Source: Streptomyces lucensis JCM 4490
GTDB lineage: Bacteria; Actinomycetota; Actinomycetes; Streptomycetales; Streptomycetaceae
Assembly: GCF_014650035.1 (NCBI RefSeq)
Contig: NZ_BMUE01000010.1
Span: 124,001 to 188,000, forward strand
Reading direction: 5' to 3'
Length of the DNA: 64,000 bases
The translations under genes and the position numbers were made by a program. Shown here in pieces: positions 1 through 7,702 of the stretch (the first letter of the stretch is position 1; each line of letters starts with the position of its first letter). The notes under the pieces were generated by a model, which worked only from the letters and a program-made list of their open reading frames with translations, did not search any database and was not told the origin of the DNA.

Positions 1-608
1 GCGCCGACGACCAGGTCGACCAGGGCGGGGTTGGTGGCGCGCGGGGTGAGGGCGAGGGGCAGTCCGGCCAGCTCCGCCACGTCGATCTCGTCCCGGGCCG
101 CGAGCGGGTGCCCGGCCGGGAGCGCGGCCACCAGCGGGTCGGGCCACAGCGGCAGCACCCGCACTCCGGGCGGCGGCTCGGCCGAGCGGACGAACGCGGC
201 GTCCAGCCGGCCCGCCGCGACGCGCTCCAGCCGCTCGCCGGCCGGGAGCGAGACCAGCTCCACCGCCACGTCGGGCACCCGCTCGGCGAAGGCGGCGAGC
301 ACCCGGTCCAGATGGGCCCCGAGCCCGGTGCTGGTGCCGAGGCGCAGCCCGGCGGTCGCCGCCACGGACGTCCGCGCCCGCTCCGCCGCCGCCAGCACCG
401 CCCGGGCCTCGGGCAGCAGCCGCTCCCCCGCCCCGGTCAGCCGCACCCGGCGCGGCGAACGGTCGAACAGCTCGGCGCCCAGCTCCCGTTCCAGCCGCTG
501 TATCTGCTGGCTGACCGCCGACTGCACGATGTGCAGCCGCTCGGCCGCACGCCCGAAGTGCAACTCCTCGGCCACGGCGACGAAGTAGTTCAGCTGGCGG
601 AGTTCCAT
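1..608 (-). CDS. LysR-family transcriptional regulator (C-terminus beyond window)
   Basis: The protein starts at the ATG read from 608 and runs off the left edge, so about 202 residues are visible. It opens with MELRQLNYFVAVAEELHF, the classic LysR start, followed by the winged helix (GRAAERLHIVQSAVSQQI, ELGAELFDR, TGAG). The beginning of the type 2 periplasmic-binding-like effector domain follows (LRLGTSTGLG, PPGVRVLPLW). The family acts as cytoplasmic tetrameric regulators that sense small ligands, usually controlling a divergent or neighbouring gene. It lies 31 bp downstream of the AlkZ-like gene on the same strand, so co-transcription is possible. The ligand cannot be inferred. Confidence 0.93.
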   Translation of the reverse strand, partial: MELRQLNYFVAVAEELHFGRAAERLHIVQSAVSQQIQRLERELGAELFDRSPRRVRLTGAGERLLPEARAVLAAAERARTSVAATAGLRLGTSTGLGAHLDRVLAAFAERVPDVAVELVSLPAGERLERVAAGRLDAAFVRSAEPPPGVRVLPLWPDPLVAALPAGHPLAARDEIDVAELAGLPLALTPRATNPALVDLVVG

Positions 609-639
609 GCGCCCGACTGTAGACGGGGCCGCCAGGGCG

Positions 640-1764
640 TCAGCGCCCGGTGACGTCACCGAACCGGACGTCGAACGCCGTGCCCGGGTGCATGACGTGC
701 AGCATCCGCAGGCCCTCCTCGGCGACCTCCTCCCGCTGCGCCCCGGTCAGCTTCCCGAACGGCTCGATGACGAGGGCGTCGGGCGCCTGCTTCCACAGGC
801 CGGCCAGGAAGCCGTCGACCAGGAGGGCGCGGTGGGCCTGGTTGCCCTGCCAGTTGCGGCCCCGGTGGGCGGGTGGTACGACGCGGGTGCGGTCGGCGTG
901 GGAGAGCAGGAGGTTGTCGAACTCGGGCAGGAAGCGGGGCGGCGCCGGGGTGTCCGGGTCGGGACGCGGGGCGTCGGGCAGGTCGAAGAGTTCGGTGCCG
1001 CCGGTGTCCCGGAAGGCGACCAGCCGGGGGCGCAGCCGCTCGAAGGCGTCCCGCAGGCGGGTGAGTCCGGCCCAGGTCTGCATGTCCTTCACGGAGGCGG
1101 GGCCGAAGGCGGCGAGGTAGCGCAGGACGACGGCCTCCGGCGCGGGGGCCGGTCCGGCCGGGCGGCCCAGCCAGTGCTCGGCGGTGGTGAGGGCGACCTG
1201 GCCGCTCTCGCCCCACAGACCGCGCGGGGTGACCTGGACGAGCGGGAGCGTGCAGCGGGCGGCGACGGCGAGGGCTCGCGGGTCGGCGTCCGGCCACCGG
1301 GCGCCGAGTGCCCGCCGCAACTGGGCCATGGTGCGCGGCTCGGTCTCCACCAGTTCCCGGGCTACGGCCGCGAGGCGGTCCGGGTCGACGCCGTTCAACC
1401 CCCGGCGAAAAGCGCCCAGTTCGCGGTCGCGGGCCGGCTGCACGAAGGGGCGCAGGGTCAGGCAGTCGTGGGCGGTGTGGGTGTGGATGGTGGAGCGCAG
1501 GGTGACGATCCGCGCGACGTCACGGCCGGCCATGAGCACGGACAACCGCTCGGGCGCGAAGCCGTCGAGGCGGGCGGCGAGGGCATGGTACGGCGGTTTG
1601 ACGTTCTGCGCCTGGAGCCCGAGCAGATGGTGCACGGCGTCCTGGACGGACCGCCGGGAGCGGCGCAGCAGGAGCTGCCGGTCGAGGGTGGCACGGTTCA
1701 GGGCACGGGTGTCGAGGACCGGGGCACCGGCGCCCGTGCTCCGGTGCGCGCTGCGCTTCGTCAT
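640..1764 (-). CDS. AlkZ-like winged-helix DNA glycosylase (HTH_42 family)
   Basis: 374 residues, close to the roughly 370 of Streptomyces AlkZ. The family (HTH_42, formerly winged helix DNA-binding domain) contains E. coli YcaQ/AlkX and S. sahachiroi AlkZ, monofunctional glycosylases that excise bulky alkyl adducts and unhook interstrand crosslinks. The N-terminal region holds LGLQAQN, with Gln51-Ala-Gln53 matching the QxQ signature of the AlkZ branch rather than the QxD of the YcaQ branch. Further family blocks are RIVTLRSTIHTHTAHD and AFGPASVKDMQTWAGL. A 19-bp inverted repeat lies 22 bp upstream of the start. In producers such proteins guard against a self-made genotoxin; many Streptomyces carry paralogues of unknown substrate, and that is the safer reading here. 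The catalytic assignment is by motif only. Confidence 0.82.
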   Translation of the reverse strand: MTKRSAHRSTGAGAPVLDTRALNRATLDRQLLLRRSRRSVQDAVHHLLGLQAQNVKPPYHALAARLDGFAPERLSVLMAGRDVARIVTLRSTIHTHTAHDCLTLRPFVQPARDRELGAFRRGLNGVDPDRLAAVARELVETEPRTMAQLRRALGARWPDADPRALAVAARCTLPLVQVTPRGLWGESGQVALTTAEHWLGRPAGPAPAPEAVVLRYLAAFGPASVKDMQTWAGLTRLRDAFERLRPRLVAFRDTGGTELFDLPDAPRPDPDTPAPPRFLPEFDNLLLSHADRTRVVPPAHRGRNWQGNQAHRALLVDGFLAGLWKQAPDALVIEPFGKLTGAQREEVAEEGLRMLHVMHPGTAFDVRFGDVTGR

Positions 1765-1785
1765 GGCCGCACGCTAACGCCCCTT

Positions 1786-1804
1786 GCGGACACCTGCTGT
1801 CCGC
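1786..1804. promoter_or_regulatory. Inverted repeat GCGGACA-N5-TGTCCGC
   Basis: Perfect 7-bp arms are separated by CCTGC. The repeat sits 22 bp upstream of the AlkZ-like start and about 100 bp upstream of the divergent patatin gene. Size and position suit a dimeric repressor or activator operator for the glycosylase gene. The cognate regulator is not known; the LysR gene downstream is one candidate. Confidence 0.4.
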
Positions 1805-1907
1805 GGTGCGCCCCGTGCCCGCCGGGAGGGCGATTACGCACGGGGGAATGGCCGGCGGGCGGCCGGTGCCGTATGAAGGGATCAAGAACTGAGCGAACGG
1901 GGTGGAC

Positions 1908-2750
1908 ATGAGCGAGGCGTTGGTACTGGGTGGCGGCGGCGTGGGCGGAATCGCCTGGCTGACCGGGGTGTTGACGGGGCTCGCCGAAGCCGGGCGGGAT
2001 GTGACGGGGGCCGGTCTGCTCGTCGGGACGTCCGCCGGGTCGACCGTGGCGGCCCAGGTGGGCAGCGGGCTGAGCCTGGCGGAGCTGTACGCCCGGCAGG
2101 TGGATCCCGCGCGGCAGTCCGCCGAGATCATGGCCGAGATGGATATGGAGAAGTTCGCCGTTGAGTTCGGCGCCGCCACGGCCTCGTCGGCCTCCGTGCC
2201 GGAACTGCGGCGCGCGGTCGGTCGGCTGGCACTGGAGGCGGACACGGTGTCCGAGTCGCGGCGCCGCGCGGTGATCGAGTCCCGGCTGCCGTCCCACGGG
2301 TGGCCGGAGCGGGCGCTGAAGGTCGTCGCGGTGGACGCGGAGAGCGGCGAGCCCCGTGTCTTCGACCGGACTTCGGGCGTGCCGCTGGTGGAGGCCGTCG
2401 CGGCGAGCTGCGCCGTGCCGGGTGTGTGGCCGCCGGTGACGATCGGCGCGCGCCGGTACGTGGACGGCGGGGTGCGTTCCATGGCCAACGTCGATCTCGC
2501 CGCCGGTGCGGACCGGGTGCTGGTGCTGGTGCCGATGGGCGCCACCGAGCCGTTCCCCAGCGAGCAGCCGCTGGAACGCGCCGTCGAGGAGCTGCGCGAC
2601 GGGGGCGCGGAGGTGGTGGTGGTCGCCCCGGACGAGGCGTCGGCGGCGGCGATCGGCGGCAATCCGCTGGACCCGGGCACCCGCGGCCCCGCCGCCGAGG
2701 CGGGCCGGGCCCAGGGTCGGGCGCTCACACTTGCGTGGGGCCGTTCCTGA
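1908..2750 (+). CDS. Patatin-like phospholipase
   Basis: 280 residues from ATG 1908; a GTG at 1902 would add two residues. The oxyanion glycine loop GGGGVGG is at the N-terminus and the nucleophile elbow is GTSAGS (G-x-S-x-G). The Asp of the Ser-Asp dyad lies in YVDGGVRS (D-G-G). This is the complete catalytic layout of a patatin/RssA-type acyl hydrolase, a serine lipase acting on phospholipids or acyl esters. No signal peptide is visible, so it is probably cytoplasmic or peripheral at the membrane. It is transcribed divergently from the AlkZ-like gene and stands alone. Confidence 0.9.
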   Translation: MSEALVLGGGGVGGIAWLTGVLTGLAEAGRDVTGAGLLVGTSAGSTVAAQVGSGLSLAELYARQVDPARQSAEIMAEMDMEKFAVEFGAATASSASVPELRRAVGRLALEADTVSESRRRAVIESRLPSHGWPERALKVVAVDAESGEPRVFDRTSGVPLVEAVAASCAVPGVWPPVTIGARRYVDGGVRSMANVDLAAGADRVLVLVPMGATEPFPSEQPLERAVEELRDGGAEVVVVAPDEASAAAIGGNPLDPGTRGPAAEAGRAQGRALTLAWGRS

Positions 2751-3395
2751 AAGCGCCGGGGCCTGGCCGGGCGGTGGACGACGGCACCCGTGCCACGGCC
2801 CTCGCCGGGGCGGAGCCGCCTCGCGGACGCGGAGCGCCCTGCGGACACGGGGCCGGGTGGTCGACGGTGCCCGGGGCCGGAGCGGGATGCCCGGGATCGC
2901 CGGCCGGATGAGGAGGGCGAGGCAGGAGACGGCGAGCACGCCGTGCGCCTTGGGCGGCGGCGCGAGGAGCGCGCATCCCTCGCCGGGGCATCCGGCTGAC
3001 CGCGGCCGGCCCGGCACCTGGGCGACGACGGCCGCGCTGCTGAGCCGTCATGCCGAATGACGCCGGTCGGCTCGCCGCCGCCGGGAGGACCGCGCGTCCA
3101 CACGCGCAGAGCCGGACCGGATGCGGCTGCGCGGATCCCGGCCGCACGGGTGCAGGTCGGGGGCATCGCCAGGTGCGTCCGCAGGGGCCGCGGCATCCGC
3201 CGGGCACCTCTCGCCGGGTGCGCCTGGGCGGCTGCGCGCGCGAGGGGCGTGAGGCCCCGCCGGGGTGGTCCGGCTGACCACGGCTGGTCCGGCGTCAGGT
3301 CGGCGCGCGTCGGACGCCGGCCAAGAGGCGCGGGTCCGGGGCCGTCAGCCCGGGGAACGTAGGCGGTCGCAGTGCCGGCCAGGCGTCCGGCGGGC
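2751..3395. other. 645-bp gap with no supportable gene
   Basis: The stretch lies between the patatin gene and the convergent phosphoribosyltransferase gene. Several open frames cross it on both strands, but they are Arg/Pro/Ala-rich, lack ribosome binding sites and match no family I recognise. One minus-strand frame contains a short hydrophobic run (GVLAVSCLALLI), which could be the relic of a small membrane protein, but nothing continuous supports it. Best read as non-coding or decayed sequence. Confidence 0.5.
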
Positions 3396-4037
3396 TCAGT
3401 GACCGTGCAGTGCGGCGAGCACCTGGGTGTCGGTGAGCTGTTCGAAGTCGTCGTACCACTGGCCGACCGCGGCGAAACCGGACGGGCGGTGCGGGCACAG
3501 GACGACGTCGGCCTCCGCGGCGAGCAGGTCGAGGGAGTCGGGGGCGCCGACGGGTACGGCCAGGACGAGCCGCGCGGGGCGCAGGCGCCTCAGGTGGCGC
3601 AGGGCCGCGCGGGCGGTGGCGCCGGTGGCCAGGCCGTCGTCGACCACGATCACCGTACGGCCGCCGAGGTCGGGGGGCGGACGGTCGCCCCGGTAGCGCT
3701 GTTCGCGGCGGCGCAGTTCCCGCCGCTCGCGCTCGACGACCGGGGCCAGGGACTCCTCGGTGAGGCCCAGCTCGCCGAGAGTGGTTTCGTCGAAGAGCGG
3801 CGGGTCGTCCGCGGCGAGTGCTCCGACGGCGAACTCCTCCTGGCCGGGGGCGCCGATCTTGCGGACGACGAGCACGTCGAGCGGGGCGCCGAGGGCCCGG
3901 GCGACCGGTTCGGCCACGGCGATGCCACCGCGGGGCAGGGCGAGCACGACGGGGTCGGGGAGGTCACCGCGCGCGTGCGCGGCGCTCAGCAGTCCGGCGA
4001 GTTCCCGTCCGGCTTCGGCGCGGTCCCGGAAGCGCAT
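3396..4037 (-). CDS. Phosphoribosyltransferase-domain protein
   Basis: 213 residues; an AGGAGG-type Shine-Dalgarno lies just upstream of ATG 4037. The type I PRTase PRPP loop VIVVDDGLATGATARA is at about residues 135-150, preceded by ALPRGGIAVAEPVARAL and LDVLVVRKIGAPG. The same layout is seen in the widespread actinobacterial PRTase proteins often found near stress or universal-stress genes. The family binds PRPP or phosphoribosyl compounds; the true substrate of this branch is not established. It is divergent from the deacetylase gene. Confidence 0.9.
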   Translation of the reverse strand: MRFRDRAEAGRELAGLLSAAHARGDLPDPVVLALPRGGIAVAEPVARALGAPLDVLVVRKIGAPGQEEFAVGALAADDPPLFDETTLGELGLTEESLAPVVERERRELRRREQRYRGDRPPPDLGGRTVIVVDDGLATGATARAALRHLRRLRPARLVLAVPVGAPDSLDLLAAEADVVLCPHRPSGFAAVGQWYDDFEQLTDTQVLAALHGH

Positions 4038-4158
4038 GGTCGTCCTCCTGCGTGGGCCCCTCCCTCCATGGTGCTACGGCGGTGAGGCACCGCCCCGGGG
4101 GGCGACCGGTGGCCGGCGTTGACCAGGTCGACCAAGCAGAAAAATTCGAACACGCATC

Positions 4159-4177
4159 CTATACACTGAGTGTATAG
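4159..4177. promoter_or_regulatory. AT-rich perfect palindrome, probable repressor operator
   Basis: CTATACACT-G-AGTGTATAG, with 9-bp perfect arms around one base. It stands out as AT-rich in this GC-rich DNA and ends 7 bp before ATG 4185 of the deacetylase. TATACA inside the left arm could serve as a -10 hexamer, which would put the transcription start inside or just after the palindrome, so a bound repressor would block initiation. The form resembles TetR- or PadR-type operators. No regulator gene lies beside it. Confidence 0.62.
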
Positions 4178-4184
4178 TCCCGGC

Positions 4185-5003
4185 ATGCCTCTCTTGACCG
4201 ACAAGATCCCGACGCCGACCCGCGCGACCAGGAAGATGCGCGAAGGGCGCCGAGGGTTCCGTGCCGCCGCGCTCGCCTCGGCCGCCGTCTCCCTCGCGCT
4301 CGCCCTGTCCGGCTGCGCGGAGGTCGACACGACCGCACCGAGCGCCGCGCGTGCCGAGGCCGCGCACGGCGCACCGGCGCAGTGGGGAACCGTCGACTGC
4401 CGCGAGGCCAAGTGCGTGGCGCTCACGTTCGACGCGGGGCCGAGCGAGAACTCGGCACGGCTGCTCGACATCCTCAAGGAGAAGAAGGTTCCGGCCACTT
4501 TCTTCCTTCTCGGCAAGCGACATATCGAGAAGTACCCGGAGCTGGTCAAGCGGATGGCCGCCGAGGGCCACGAGGTCGCGAGCCACACCTGGGACCACAA
4601 GATCCTCACCCGCATATCGGACGCGCAGATACGCGAGGAGCTGAAGCGCCCCAACGACGCGATCGAGCGACTCACCGGTCACAAGCCCACGCTGATGCGC
4701 CCCCCGCAGGGCCGCACGGACGCGAACGTGCACGCGATCGCCAAGGAGCTGGGTCTGGCGGAGGTGCTGTGGAGCGTGACCGCCAAGGACTACACGACCG
4801 ACGACTCCGCGCTCATCACCCGACGCGTCCTCGACCAGACGACCAGGGACGGCATCATCCTGCTGCACGACATCTATGCCGGCACGGTGCCCGCCGTTCC
4901 GGGGATCATCGACGCGCTGAAGGAGCGCGGGTACGTCTTCGTGACGGTCCCCCAGCTGCTGGCGCCCGGCAAGGCCGAGCCCGGCAAGGTGTACCGCCCC
5001 TGA
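4185..5003 (+). CDS. Lipoprotein polysaccharide deacetylase (CE4/NodB fold)
   Basis: 272 residues from ATG 4185; a GTG at 4170 would start inside the palindrome. A positively charged N-region and hydrophobic segment end in the lipobox LALSGC, so it is exported and lipid-anchored. NodB motifs: motif 1 is TFDAGPS (usual TFDDGP), motif 2 SHTWDH (zinc His pair), motif 3 RPPQG, and motif 5 ILLHDIY. The first Asp of motif 1 (catalytic base) is kept, but the second, normally a metal ligand, is Ala. Such enzymes remove N- or O-acetyl groups from peptidoglycan or chitin-like polymers. No Shine-Dalgarno is visible, so translation may be nearly leaderless. Activity is uncertain because of the Asp-to-Ala change. 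Confidence 0.9.
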   Translation: MPLLTDKIPTPTRATRKMREGRRGFRAAALASAAVSLALALSGCAEVDTTAPSAARAEAAHGAPAQWGTVDCREAKCVALTFDAGPSENSARLLDILKEKKVPATFFLLGKRHIEKYPELVKRMAAEGHEVASHTWDHKILTRISDAQIREELKRPNDAIERLTGHKPTLMRPPQGRTDANVHAIAKELGLAEVLWSVTAKDYTTDDSALITRRVLDQTTRDGIILLHDIYAGTVPAVPGIIDALKERGYVFVTVPQLLAPGKAEPGKVYRP

Positions 5004-5086
5004 CACCGCCGCAGCGGCGCGGCCCAGGAGGGTGACGCGGTCGGCGAACGCGCGGGTGACCGGCGGGCATTGCCTACGATCGTGCC

Positions 5087-5527
5087 GTGCCGACCTTCTC
5101 CTTCACGCGTACGGCCCCGCTCGCCCTCGGCGAGGCGTGGCGCCGGCTCACCGAGTGGCCCCGCCACGCCGGCGCGGTCCCGCTGACCCGGATCGAGGTG
5201 CTCACGCCCGGGCCGACCCGGCAGGGCACCCGTTTCGTCGCCCGTTCGGGCGTCGGCCCGCTGGTCTTCGACGACATCATGGAGGTGACGGTCTGGCGCC
5301 CGCCCGCCGACGGCGAGCCCGGGCTGTGCCGCCTGGAGAAGCGCGGCCGGGTGGTCCTCGGCTGGGCGGAGATCGAGGTCCGCCCGGGGCCCGGGGGCGC
5401 CAGCCGGGTGGTGTGGCGGGAGGAGCTGCGGGTCCGCTTCCTGCCCCGCGTCTTCGACGGCGTCCTGGAACGGACGGCTCGCGCGATGTTCGGCCGCGCG
5501 GCGGACCGGCTGCTCCGGCGGGCATGA
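5087..5527 (+). CDS. SRPBCC-superfamily protein
   Basis: 146 residues from GTG 5087. The sequence opens FSFTRTAPLALGEAWRRLTEW, a typical START/Bet v1-like opening in which a substrate-facing beta strand leads into the first helix. It ends with the long C-terminal helix LERTARAMFGRAADRLLRR. The fold forms a hydrophobic pocket used for binding lipids or polyketide-like ligands; this subgroup is generally annotated as polyketide cyclase/dehydrase-like, without known substrate. No signal peptide. It probably stands alone, downstream of the deacetylase by 83 bp. Confidence 0.82.
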   Translation: MPTFSFTRTAPLALGEAWRRLTEWPRHAGAVPLTRIEVLTPGPTRQGTRFVARSGVGPLVFDDIMEVTVWRPPADGEPGLCRLEKRGRVVLGWAEIEVRPGPGGASRVVWREELRVRFLPRVFDGVLERTARAMFGRAADRLLRRA

Positions 5528-5546
5528 ACGAGGCGGACGCGAGCAC

Positions 5547-5755
5547 GGACCAGGCGCGGGTCCGGACGAAGCGCCGGCCCGGGCGGAGCGCCGGCCCAGA
5601 GGAAGTGCGGGCGCGGACCGGGGCAAGCGCGGGCCCGGACCCAGCGCGGGCCCGGACCTAGCGCGGGCCCGGACCCAGCGCGGCCCGGACCAAACGCGGG
5701 ACCGGACCAAACGCGGGACCGGACCAAACGCGGGACCGGACCAAGCGCGGGCGCG
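5547..5755. repeat. 17-bp minisatellite
   Basis: Tandem 17-bp units run head to tail. Three identical copies of AAACGCGGGACCGGACC lie at 5692-5742, preceded by AGCGCGGGCCCGGACC-type units at 5625-5691 (one lacks a base) and by decayed units back to about 5547. The period is not a multiple of three, so it is not coding. It fills the convergent gap between the SRPBCC gene and the LysE gene. Confidence 0.85.
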
Positions 5756-5809
5756 CGAGCAGACAGGGCGGGGCGGACAGGGCCTGGCGTGCCCGTGTCC
5801 GCCGCGCGT

Positions 5810-6451
5810 TCAGTCCGTGCGGCCCGTCGCCGCGACCGTCACGCCGAGGCCGATCATCGTCAGCCCGCCCACTCCGCCGACCGCGGCGAGCCGCCGGGGC
5901 GAGCGGGCGAACCAGCCGCGGGCGGCGGAGGCGACCAGCCCCCACGCGCTGTCGGAGGCCAGGGCGATGGCGTTGAACACCAGTCCCAGCAACAGCATCT
6001 GCGCCGGCACGTGACCCTGGCCGCGGTCCACGAACTGGGGCAGCACGGCGGCGAAGAAGACGATGGTCTTGGGATTGGCCACGCCGACCGCGAAACCTTC
6101 CGCCAGGGTGCGCAGACCGCCGTGCGCCGGACCGTCCGTCCCGGTGAACGCGGCCCGCAGCGAGCCGCGCCGCCGCCACGCCTTCACCCCCAGGTGGACG
6201 AGGTAGGCGGCGCCCGCGAGCTTCAGGGCGGTGAAGACGAGGACCGAGCGCTCCACGACCGAACCGACACCGAGCGCGACGGCCACGACGAGGACGTACG
6301 CGCCGAGCGTGTTGCCGGCGACGCTGGTCAGCGCGGCCCGGCGGCCGTGGGCCAGCGCCCGGCCGATCACGAACAGCACACTGGGGCCGGGCACGACGAT
6401 GAGCAGGAGGGACAGCGCCGCGAACGCGGCCAGCCGGTCGGTGGACACCAT
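5810..6451 (-). CDS. LysE/RhtB-family amino-acid exporter
   Basis: 213 residues from ATG 6451; ATG 6459 would add three. The family signature is clear: an N-terminal membrane segment ending IVVPGPSVLFVIGRAL, then GRRAALTSVAGNTLG, and AEGFAVGVANPKTIVFFAAVLPQFV around residues 115-140. About six hydrophobic segments are visible. Members export basic or neutral amino acids such as Lys, Arg, homoserine or threonine, driven by the proton gradient; the substrate here is not predictable. It follows xdhC by 53 bp on the same strand, so it may be the last gene of the purine operon or be separately transcribed. Confidence 0.9.
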   Translation of the reverse strand: MVSTDRLAAFAALSLLLIVVPGPSVLFVIGRALAHGRRAALTSVAGNTLGAYVLVVAVALGVGSVVERSVLVFTALKLAGAAYLVHLGVKAWRRRGSLRAAFTGTDGPAHGGLRTLAEGFAVGVANPKTIVFFAAVLPQFVDRGQGHVPAQMLLLGLVFNAIALASDSAWGLVASAARGWFARSPRRLAAVGGVGGLTMIGLGVTVAATGRTD

Positions 6452-6504
6452 GGGCCCATGCAAACACGGGGGTGGCACCGTCCGGCAAGCGTTTTTCCGG
6501 GGCC

Positions 6505-7656
6505 TCAGGCCACGCTTCCGATGCGCCCGGCCGGGTGCGGGGCGCCGTCGTGGTGGATGGGCGTGTGCGCCCCGGTCAGGGGCACCCCGCTGCCGCCGCG
6601 CCGGTTCGCGACGATCTCCGCGCCGATGGACAGGGCCGTCTCCTCCGGCGTACGGGCGCCGAGGTCCAGGCCGATCGGGGAGCGCAGCCGGGCCAGCTCC
6701 AGCTCGGTGACGCCGACCTCGCGCAGTCGCTCGGTGCGGTCGAGGTGGGTGCGGCGGGAGCCCATCGCGCCGACGTAGGCGACGGGCAGGCGCAGCGCGA
6801 GCCGCAGCAGCGGTACGTCGAACTTGGCGTCGTGGGTGAGGACGCACAGGACCGTGCGGGCGTCGACCTCGGTGCGCTCCAGGTAGGTGTGGGGCCATTC
6901 CACGACGATGTCGTCGGCCTCCGGGAAGCGGGTGCGGGTGGCGAACACCGGACGGGCGTCGCACACGGTGACGTGGTACCCGAGGAACTTGCCGACGCGG
7001 ACCAGGGCCGAGGCGAAGTCGATGGCGCCGAACACGATCATCCGGGGCGCGGGGACGGAGGACTCGACGAGGACCGTGAGCGGGGAGCCGCAGCGCGAGC
7101 CCCGCGCACCGATCTCCAGCGTGCCGGTGCGGCCCGCGTCCAGGAAGGCGCGGGCCTCGGCGGCGACCGTGCGGTCGAGTTCGGGGTGGGCGGCGAAGGA
7201 GCCGTCGAAGGAGCCGTCGGGGCGGACGAGGAGGGCCCGGCCCCGCAGCCCGTCCGGGCCGTCCGCGATCCGCGCGAGCGCCGCCGCCCCGCCGCGCGCG
7301 GCGGCGGCCAGCGCCGCCGCGACCACCGGCCGGGCGGGACCGTCCGCCCGGACCGGCGTGACGAGGACGTCGATGACGCCGCCGCACGTCAGGCCGACGG
7401 CGAAGGCGTCCTCGTCGCTGTACCCGAAGCGCTCCACGACGGTCTCCCCGTCCAGCAGCGCCTGCCGGCACAGCTCGTACACGGCGCCCTCCACGCACCC
7501 GCCGGAGACCGAGCCGATCGCCGTTCCCCCGGCGTCCACCGCGAGGGCGGCGCCCGGGCGGCGGGGGGCGCTGCCGGCGACGGCCACCACGGTGGCGACG
7601 GCGAAGTCACGGCCCTGCTCGACCCACCGGTTCAGCTCCTCGGCGATGTCCAGCAT
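6505..7656 (-). CDS. XdhC/CoxI-family molybdoenzyme maturation factor
   Basis: 383 residues; TTAGGAGA lies 8 bp before ATG 7656. The N-terminal XdhC_CoxI domain (VVAVAGSAPRRPGAALAV, SVSGGCVEGAVYEL, LTCGGVIDVLVTP) is followed by the C-terminal Rossmann-like XdhC_C domain (MIVFGAIDFASALV, YVGAMGSRRTHLDR). XdhC binds molybdenum cofactor, promotes its sulfuration and delivers it to the xanthine dehydrogenase large subunit. Its position 46 bp after the permease and in line with the three dehydrogenase subunits fits that role exactly. Cytoplasmic. Confidence 0.95.
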   Translation of the reverse strand: MLDIAEELNRWVEQGRDFAVATVVAVAGSAPRRPGAALAVDAGGTAIGSVSGGCVEGAVYELCRQALLDGETVVERFGYSDEDAFAVGLTCGGVIDVLVTPVRADGPARPVVAAALAAAARGGAAALARIADGPDGLRGRALLVRPDGSFDGSFAAHPELDRTVAAEARAFLDAGRTGTLEIGARGSRCGSPLTVLVESSVPAPRMIVFGAIDFASALVRVGKFLGYHVTVCDARPVFATRTRFPEADDIVVEWPHTYLERTEVDARTVLCVLTHDAKFDVPLLRLALRLPVAYVGAMGSRRTHLDRTERLREVGVTELELARLRSPIGLDLGARTPEETALSIGAEIVANRRGGSGVPLTGAHTPIHHDGAPHPAGRIGSVA

Positions 7657-7702
7657 CTGTCGGTCTCCTAACGGGGTCGCGGTGCGGGGAAGGCCGGGCG
7701 GG

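Noticed and set aside
2751..3395. Several open frames on both strands in the gap after the patatin gene
   Set aside because: Arg/Pro-rich products typical of shadow frames in GC-rich DNA; no start signals or family match.
5625..5742. Repeat region as part of a coding gene (minus-strand frames continue into it)
   Set aside because: A 17-bp period shifts frame at every unit, and the LysE gene ends before the array.
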